A stretch of DNA of 41,277 nucleotides from an uncultured Bacteroides sp. (GTDB taxonomy: Bacteria > Bacteroidota > Bacteroidia > Bacteroidales > Bacteroidaceae). The first letter of the stretch is position 1, and each line of letters begins with the position of its first letter. The notes under the pieces are model-generated. The model was not told where the DNA came from and made no database searches. It saw only the letters and a program-made list of their open reading frames with translations. This document shows positions 35,889 through 41,277 of this stretch, piece after piece. Made by a program: the position numbers and the translations under genes. The stretch is taken from the NCBI GenBank assembly GCA_947074345.1, contig CAMTPH010000016.1, forward strand, positions 1 to 41,277, written 5' to 3'.

Positions 35889-36941
35889 ATGGATGCTATA
35901 AAAGAACTTTTGGGCGATAAAGCCTCATTTTACTTAGATCATGTTTGCAAAACAGTTGATAAATCATTGTTGCATATCCCATCACCAAATATAATTGATG
36001 ATATATGGATTGGTTCTGACAGAAATATTCAGACCTTGCGTAACTTACAATCAATTTTATCTCATGGGCGATTGGCCAATACAGGATATGTTTCTATTCT
36101 TCCAGTTGATCAAGATATAGAGCATACCGCAGGTGCATCTTTTGCACCCAATCCTATTTATTTTGACCCAGAAAATATTGTGAAGTTAGCCATTGAGGGT
36201 GGATGCAATGCGGTTGCGTCTACATTTGGTATACTTGGTTCTGTAGCAAGGAAGTATGCACATAAAATTCCATTTATTGTTAAACTCAATCACAATGAAC
36301 TTCTTTCTTATCCTACTACTTACGATCAAGTGATGTTTGGCACTGTGCGCGAAGCATGGGATATGGGTGCAGCAGCAGTTGGAGCTACTATTTACTTCGG
36401 TTCAGCTCAAAGCCGGCGCCAATTGGTTGAAATATCACAGGCATTTGAACTCGCTCATGAATTAGGTATGGCTACTATTCTTTGGTGTTATTTACGAAAT
36501 AACGATTTTAAAAAGGGCGAAAAGGATTATCATGCTTCAGCCGATTTAACTGGTCAAGCTGATAGGCTTGGAGTAACAATTAAAGCAGATATTGTAAAGC
36601 AAAAATTACCGACTATCAATGGAGGATTTACTTCTATCAAATTTGGTAAAACAGATGAGCGAATGTACTCTCAATTATCAAGCGATCATCCAATAGATAT
36701 GTGTAGATACCAAGTAATCAATGGATATATGGGACGTGTTGGTCTAATAAATTCGGGTGGTGAATCTCATGGAGCGTCTGATCTAGTAGAAGCTGTTGAA
36801 ACCGCAGTTATTAATAAGCGTGCAGGTGGAATGGGATTGATTAGTGGACGCAAAGCATTTCAAAAGTCAATGGCTGATGGAGTGGCTTTACTCAATGCCA
36901 TACAAGATGTATATTTAGACTCAACCATAACTATCGCATAA
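35889..36941 (+). CDS. fbaB: Class I fructose-bisphosphate aldolase (DhnA type)
   Basis: 350 residues, the archaeal/DhnA-type class I aldolase that works through a Schiff-base lysine without metal. Visible phrases are [53 protein letters not shown], the interior lysine regions and [12 protein letters not shown] near the phosphate site. It cleaves fructose 1,6-bisphosphate to triose phosphates, or the reverse. Cytoplasmic. It follows gpmA by 25 bp. No clear terminator except a weak GATTATTG/CAATAATC inverted pair within the following gap. Confidence 0.93.
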   Translation: MDAIKELLGDKASFYLDHVCKTVDKSLLHIPSPNIIDDIWIGSDRNIQTLRNLQSILSHGRLANTGYVSILPVDQDIEHTAGASFAPNPIYFDPENIVKLAIEGGCNAVASTFGILGSVARKYAHKIPFIVKLNHNELLSYPTTYDQVMFGTVREAWDMGAAAVGATIYFGSAQSRRQLVEISQAFELAHELGMATILWCYLRNNDFKKGEKDYHASADLTGQADRLGVTIKADIVKQKLPTINGGFTSIKFGKTDERMYSQLSSDHPIDMCRYQVINGYMGRVGLINSGGESHGASDLVEAVETAVINKRAGGMGLISGRKAFQKSMADGVALLNAIQDVYLDSTITIA

Positions 36942-37078
36942 AAACGATTATTGCATTTATTTTATAATATGTAATTATTAAACAATAATCATAAATGTTT
37001 GTTGATATATATAAATCAGTTAAGAGATGTATTTGATTGATTGTAAACAATAATATTTATATTAAATTCTAAACCAGT

Positions 37079-38527
37079 ATGAAAGTGAAAAAGAATCTTT
37101 TATTATTAGTGTTGGCTTTTTTGTGTGCATTGCCTGCAAGTTCAAAGAAGTTTTATAATGACGCCATCGAGATGTCTGATATCCTGTTATGGCAACAAGG
37201 TCCTTCAATAACAGCTGCCATGAATATTGAGATGGATGATCTACAAATTAAACCTGATCAAGCTTTAGTTTTAATCCCTACATTAGTTAGTGGTGATAAC
37301 GAATTGGCGTTTCAACCAATTATTATTAATGGACATAAAAAACAAAAAGCGTTTAATAAAGCTGTAGCAAAAGGTACAACAATTAATGCTTTGGTAGTTC
37401 CTTATCAAAAAGACGAAGATTTTGTGTATTCACAAGTTGCAGACTATGAGCCATGGATGGCCAATGCACAATTTGTGTTGGTAGAAACATTGGTAGATAA
37501 GAAAGACCGTCCGTTGATGACTTCTCAAGAAGTTATCACAAATGCTGTTTCAACAGAAGCAAAACGACTAGCTGATTTGCAACCAGTAGCTGCATTTATT
37601 GAACCTCCTATTGAGGTAGAAAAGATACGTAGTATTGTGTATAACACTTTCTTGGAATTTCCTTTAAATCAAGCTAAGGTATTGCCTAAATATAAAAACA
37701 ATGCTGCAGAACTTGATAGCATTCATGCTTTGTTTGCAAAAGTAAAAACTGATACAAACCTTGTTATTACTAAAGTTGTGATTGAAGGTTTTGCATCACC
37801 CGAAGGACCTGAAGGTTTTAATGAACAACTATCAAAAAGACGTATGGAGGCTTTGAAAGCTTATCTCTCTAAGAAAGATAATATTTCTCCTGATTTATAT
37901 GAAACTTCATTTGGTGGTGAATGCTGGGAAGGTCTAGTAACTTTATTAGAATTATCTACAATGCCTGATAAAGATGCTTTGATTAATATTATTAACACTA
38001 CTACTGATGATGCAGAACGCAAACAAAAAATTAAAGATTTCAATGGTGGTGAACCTTACAAATATATGTTGAAAAATATATATCCTTACTTACGTAATGC
38101 AACATGTCAAATAGATTTCAGAGTAAAAGCTCTTGAATTAGAACAAGCTATTATTGTACTCGAAGCAGATCCTACTTTGTTAGATCAAAACGAATTCTAT
38201 CAAGTAGCCTTTACAAACAAAAGAGGAACTCCTAAGTTTATAGGTGCATTTGAAGCTGCAGTACAACAAAATCCTGATAGTCCTACTGCTAACTTGAACG
38301 TTGCAGGTGCTTATCTTACTAAAAAAGATATTAAACGTGCAGAAAGAGCTTTAGGTAAAGCTGATAAGAAAACAGCAGAATATATTAATAATTTAGGAGT
38401 TACTAATTTCTATAAAGGTAACTTCGATGATGCACTTAAATGTTTCATCCAAGCTGAACAAATGGGTAGTAAGGATGCAAGAAAGAATCTTAAGAAATGG
38501 ATGGATGCAGTTAATAGAAAGCAATAG
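37079..38527 (+). CDS. Outer-membrane OmpA-like/TPR protein (DUF3868-like)
   Basis: 482 residues. A Sec signal peptide (about 1-22, ending PASS) is followed by a beta-rich N-terminal domain (ILLWQQGPSITAAMNIEMDD) like the DUF3868 domain of Bacteroidetes envelope proteins. The middle part (about 195-290) is OmpA-like: FLEFPLNQAKVLPKYKNNAA, then VVIEGFASPEGPEGFNEQLS and KRRMEALKAYL, the peptidoglycan-binding fold. The C-terminus holds TPR-like helices (NLNVAGAYLTKKDIKRAERA, NNLGVTNFYKGNFDDALKCF). So it is probably in the periplasm or outer membrane, bound to the cell wall. It stands alone, between the aldolase and dinB, with its own terminator. Exact function unknown; proteins like it can go with fimbrial loci, not seen here. 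Confidence 0.8.
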   Translation: MKVKKNLLLLVLAFLCALPASSKKFYNDAIEMSDILLWQQGPSITAAMNIEMDDLQIKPDQALVLIPTLVSGDNELAFQPIIINGHKKQKAFNKAVAKGTTINALVVPYQKDEDFVYSQVADYEPWMANAQFVLVETLVDKKDRPLMTSQEVITNAVSTEAKRLADLQPVAAFIEPPIEVEKIRSIVYNTFLEFPLNQAKVLPKYKNNAAELDSIHALFAKVKTDTNLVITKVVIEGFASPEGPEGFNEQLSKRRMEALKAYLSKKDNISPDLYETSFGGECWEGLVTLLELSTMPDKDALINIINTTTDDAERKQKIKDFNGGEPYKYMLKNIYPYLRNATCQIDFRVKALELEQAIIVLEADPTLLDQNEFYQVAFTNKRGTPKFIGAFEAAVQQNPDSPTANLNVAGAYLTKKDIKRAERALGKADKKTAEYINNLGVTNFYKGNFDDALKCFIQAEQMGSKDARKNLKKWMDAVNRKQ

Positions 38528-38556
38528 TCCATATTTGTAAATAAGATATTAATATG

Positions 38557-38602
38557 AGTCCTGCTTTGGTTATATATAAATAATCGAAGTAGGACTTTTT
38601 TT
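38557..38602 (+). terminator. Terminator of the OmpA-like gene
   Basis: AGTCCTGCTT (38557-38566) pairs with AAGTAGGACT (38587-38596) with one G-T pair, followed by TTTTTT. Confidence 0.85.
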
Positions 38603-38638
38603 GATTTCTTATTTTTATGCGTTTATTTTGTATGTAGA

Positions 38639-39724
38639 ATGAATCGCAAGATAATACATATTGATATGGATGCATTCTATGCATCTGTCGAGCAACGAGA
38701 TAATCCGGAATTAAGAGGAAAGCCAATAGCTGTTGGTCACTCTGATGAACGCGGTGTGGTCTCGGCAGCTAGTTATGAGGCTCGAAAATATGGAGTTCGT
38801 TCGGCAATGTCTTCTGTTAAGGCAAAACGATTATGTCCAGACTTGATATTCGTACCAGGGCGCATGGATGTATATAAAGAAGTGTCAAATAAGATTCATG
38901 AAATATTTCAAGATTATACCGATCTTATAGAACCTTTATCGCTCGATGAAGCGTTTCTTGATGTCACAGAAAACAAAAAAGGAATTATACTTGCTGTAGA
39001 AATAGCTAAAGAGATTAAGCAACGAATTAGATGCGAACTAAACTTAGTTGCTTCTGCAGGAATATCATATAATAAGTTTCTTGCAAAAGTAGCTTCTGAT
39101 TATCGTAAACCAGATGGTCTTTGTACCATTCATCCTACTCAGGCCATAGAGTTTATAGATAAGCTTCCCATAGAATCATTTTGGGGAGTAGGCCCTGTAA
39201 CTGCTAAAAAGATGCATTCACTAGGTATTCATAATGGACAGCAGTTAAGAACATATTCTAAAGATGGATTAATTCGTGCATTTGGTAAATCGGGAGCCAT
39301 TTATTATGAGTTTTCACGCGGGATAGATAATCGTATAGTAGAAACTACGCGGATACGTAAGTCTGTAGGATGTGAACATACATTGGATAAAGATATCTCA
39401 AATAAATCTTCGGTAATCATAGAGCTATATCATGTAGCTACTGAATTGATTGAACGTTTAAACCGAAAAGGATTTGATGGCAATACTCTTACTCTCAAAA
39501 TTAAATTTCATGATTTCACTCAAATAACTAGAAGTATAACCCAATCTAAAGAATTAAATAAGCTAGATGTGATTCTTCCATTGGCAAAATTGCTTTTGCA
39601 GCAGGTTAATTTTGAAGACAACCCAATCAGATTAATCGGATTATCAGTTTCAAATCCTAAAGATGAGGTTGGGCATGTTGCCTATTGGGAACAACTAACG
39701 ATTCCGTTTAAAGAATGGAAATAA
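38639..39724 (+). CDS. dinB: DNA polymerase IV (Y family)
   Basis: 361 residues. An error-prone translesion polymerase. Catalytic acids are in HIDMDAFYASVEQRDNPE (start) and SLDEAFLDVT; also visible are the fingers region RGVVSAASYEARKYGVRSAM, the SAGISYNKFLAKVASDYRKP motif and the thumb helix-hairpin-helix FWGVGPVTAKKMHSLGI. The little-finger domain is complete, though the C-terminus stops soon after, ending PFKEWK, with no obvious beta-clamp motif after it. Cytoplasmic, with a role in the damage response. Confidence 0.96.
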   Translation: MNRKIIHIDMDAFYASVEQRDNPELRGKPIAVGHSDERGVVSAASYEARKYGVRSAMSSVKAKRLCPDLIFVPGRMDVYKEVSNKIHEIFQDYTDLIEPLSLDEAFLDVTENKKGIILAVEIAKEIKQRIRCELNLVASAGISYNKFLAKVASDYRKPDGLCTIHPTQAIEFIDKLPIESFWGVGPVTAKKMHSLGIHNGQQLRTYSKDGLIRAFGKSGAIYYEFSRGIDNRIVETTRIRKSVGCEHTLDKDISNKSSVIIELYHVATELIERLNRKGFDGNTLTLKIKFHDFTQITRSITQSKELNKLDVILPLAKLLLQQVNFEDNPIRLIGLSVSNPKDEVGHVAYWEQLTIPFKEWK

Positions 39725-39727
39725 AAA

Positions 39728-39768
39728 AAAGCTATTTGGAGATTAAGTCCGAATAGCTTAAGTTGACA
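39728..39768 (-). terminator. Terminator of the 49-aa gene (possibly bidirectional)
   Basis: AAGCTATTTGG pairs with CCGAATAGCTT (11 bp with one G-T pair). On the minus strand it runs into about eight T residues, so it ends the small minus-strand gene; dinB ends 5 bp away on the other strand. Confidence 0.8.
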
Positions 39769-39785
39769 TATAATTGTGTATTTGC

Positions 39786-39935
39786 TTACATAGTATGTTG
39801 TTGCTGAGACAACAATTTTTGAAGTTTGCCATTTAAGGTTTGGCACATTGCACCGTTTCCTTTAGCTTGATAGCGTTTAATACGGTACTGTAACATAAGA
39901 ATGTCTTCGCTTGAATTCTTTTTCATAATTTTCAT
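39786..39935 (-). CDS. Small basic protein, 49 aa
   Basis: Read directly: ATG at 39935-39933, TAA at 39788-39786. The sequence begins MKIMKKNSSEDILMLQYRIK and ends LLSQQQHTM; it is basic, mostly helical and Gln-rich at the end, with one Cys and no membrane segment. An ATG three codons in (39926) would give 46 residues. A perfect -7 box TACCTTTG lies 58 bp upstream and a strong terminator follows, so this is an independent, expressed unit. Family and function not recognised. Confidence 0.7.
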   Translation of the reverse strand: MKIMKKNSSEDILMLQYRIKRYQAKGNGAMCQTLNGKLQKLLSQQQHTM

Positions 39936-39993
39936 CTTTTATTTGTTCCTCACGTTTTGAAGAACGGATTATTATTTCCTTTATTTAACGATG

Positions 39994-40001
39994 CAAAGGT
40001 A
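39994..40001 (-). promoter_or_regulatory. -7 box for the 49-aa gene
   Basis: The minus strand reads TACCTTTG, a perfect TAnnTTTG, 58 bp before the first ATG. Confidence 0.65.
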
Positions 40002-40107
40002 CGAAAAGTTTTCAATAATATGTTTTATAACATAAATATATAACATTTTTTTGCGTTATTCTTTTCAGATAAAACATTTGATGACTTTATAACTAAAAGA
40101 ATAAGCG

Positions 40108-40115
40108 TATTTTTG
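40108..40115 (+). promoter_or_regulatory. -7 box for the YfcC-family gene
   Basis: TATTTTTG, 38 bp before the ATG at 40154. A TTTG at 40077-40080 is too distant (27 bp) to be a good -33 partner. Confidence 0.5.
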
Positions 40116-40153
40116 TACTCAATAATAACTACTTGACAATAACTGCTATCAAC

Positions 40154-41277
40154 ATGTTAAAACGAATTCCTCATACTTATACAATTATTTCTGTTGTAAT
40201 TTTGATGTGTGCTATTCTATCTTGGATTATACCTGCCGGCGAATATGTGCGCGAAACTATCGAAGTAAATGGTGCTACACGTACTGTAATTGTAGATAAC
40301 TCCTTTCATGAGGTTGAACAATCTCCTCAAACATGGCAAGTATTTAGTGCTCTATTAGAAGGTTTCGAGCGTCAAGCGGGAATAATTGCCTTTTTACTAA
40401 TAATGGGTGGAGCATTTCATATCATGAATAGTAGTCGTTCGATTGACGTAGGTATTTTTTCTTTCCTTGATTATACCAAAAAGCTAGAGAATAATAGGGC
40501 GATACGACTGATGGGAGTTGACAATGTAGTGATTTCCTTAATCATTATTTTGTTTAGTCTATTTGGAGCCGTATTTGGAATGAGTGAAGAGACATTAGCC
40601 TTTGTCATTATTATTGTGCCTCTCGCTATATCCATGGGATATGATTCCATTACCGGTATATGCATGGTTTATGTAGCTGCACATGTTGGTTTCTCGGGTG
40701 CTATGCTCAATCCGTTTACCATTGGTATTGCACAAGGCCTCTCTGATTTACCTTTATTCTCAGGTTTAGAGTATCGTTTATTTTGTTGGGTTGTGCTTAC
40801 AGCAATATTGATAATATGTGTATTAACTTATGCACGCCGCATTAAAAAGAATCCACACAAATCTCCAACATACGAGTTGGATGCTTATTGGCGTAAGCGC
40901 GAAGAGAATGTAGCGGCAGAAGTCGTTTATAAAACTTCACTTTCTGCGTATATCGTATATGGTCTTATCGTTGTCTCTTTGATTTTGTTCTCCTACTTCT
41001 ATCATCAATCAAGTTTCGAAATAGGAGATATGGCAGTCGAATTGCCTGCAGTACCAATCCTAACAGGTCTTTTTATTATTTGCGGTGCTTTTGGATTGCG
41101 TAAATCCAACCAATTCTTCATACTCACAATCTTAGCATTTACGATCTTGTTTTTGATAACCGGGGTGATGGGATATGGATGGTATCTGTCTGAGATATCA
41201 GGTATATTCTTAGCTATGGGAGTCCTTTCGGGTTTTGCCAATAATGAATCTGTAGATAATATCATTAAGCAATTCCT
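40154..41277 (+). CDS. YfcC-family membrane transporter, 3' end outside window
   Basis: The frame is open from the ATG at 40154 to the window edge (374 codons). The start MLKRIPHTYTIISVVILMCA and following WIIPAGEY are the typical beginning of YfcC/DcuC-superfamily proteins, and GVFGMSEETLAF-like (here GAVFGMSEETLAFVIIIVPL) and GYDSITGICMVYVAAHVGFS with MLNPFTIGIAQ match the family transport core. At least eight hydrophobic segments are visible. Relatives carry C4-dicarboxylates, basic amino acids or short peptides; the substrate here is unknown. Inner membrane. Confidence 0.85.
   Translation, partial: MLKRIPHTYTIISVVILMCAILSWIIPAGEYVRETIEVNGATRTVIVDNSFHEVEQSPQTWQVFSALLEGFERQAGIIAFLLIMGGAFHIMNSSRSIDVGIFSFLDYTKKLENNRAIRLMGVDNVVISLIIILFSLFGAVFGMSEETLAFVIIIVPLAISMGYDSITGICMVYVAAHVGFSGAMLNPFTIGIAQGLSDLPLFSGLEYRLFCWVVLTAILIICVLTYARRIKKNPHKSPTYELDAYWRKREENVAAEVVYKTSLSAYIVYGLIVVSLILFSYFYHQSSFEIGDMAVELPAVPILTGLFIICGAFGLRKSNQFFILTILAFTILFLITGVMGYGWYLSEISGIFLAMGVLSGFANNESVDNIIKQF

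Overview
The window looks like chromosomal DNA of a low-GC Bacteroidales bacterium (Bacteroidetes). The evidence is the Bacteroidetes-type -7 promoter motif TAnnTTTG upstream of many genes, the weak Shine-Dalgarno sequences, a gene neighbourhood (pheS, DUF4286-ruvC, pullulanase, gpmA, class I aldolase, dinB) familiar from Bacteroides and relatives, and secreted proteins ending in type IX secretion (T9SS) sorting-like domains. I cannot name the species. Nitrate respiration genes are not usual in gut Bacteroides, which suggests an environmental or otherwise atypical lineage.

Layout. 1-4246 (minus strand): a partial MFS transporter, pheS, an alpha/beta hydrolase coupled to a 53-residue membrane peptide too short for routine ORF calling, and an unknown C-terminally anchored protein. 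4247-4901: decayed DNA with a recognisable fragment of an ABC-transporter ATPase and a second open fragment with a Cys-rich tail. 4902-7727: a large secreted endonuclease I family protein. 8146-22985: a single-direction block of 13 genes for nitrate respiration, described below. 23413-31116 (minus): a very large secreted subtilisin-family protease with a T9SS tail. 31782-31855: tRNA-Ala(GGC). 31935-39724: housekeeping genes (DUF4286, ruvC, pullulanase, gpmA, aldolase, an OmpA-like/TPR outer-membrane protein, dinB). 39786-41277: a 49-residue peptide gene and a partial YfcC-family transporter.

The centre of interest is 8146-22985. It begins behind a near-consensus Bacteroidetes promoter (TTTG, 19 nt, TAATTTTG at 8089-8119) and ends at a hairpin (23023-23052). 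In order it encodes a FecCD-type ABC importer (binding lipoprotein, permease, ATPase), a TrmO-FmdE fusion protein, NarK, NarG, NarH, NarJ, NarI, a small P-loop NTPase, MobA, an SQR/NDH-2-like flavoprotein and an HPP-family membrane protein. I read this as a nearly self-contained module: molybdate (or tungstate) import and handling, nitrate import, a cytoplasm-facing respiratory nitrate reductase with its chaperone, the last step of Mo-bisPGD cofactor synthesis, a quinone-reducing flavoprotein as electron donor and a probable nitrite transporter. No nitrite reductase is present. NarGHI are full length and keep every cofactor ligand I checked. The molybdate role of the importer and TrmO-FmdE is inference from context.

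The block is bracketed, outside its promoter and terminator, by two copies of a 64-bp element (7876-7939 and 23148-23211). Each copy is two 20-bp near-palindromes 24 bp apart, and the copies lie in inverted orientation to each other. They may be boundary marks of a transferred island, a dispersed small repeat, or operators.
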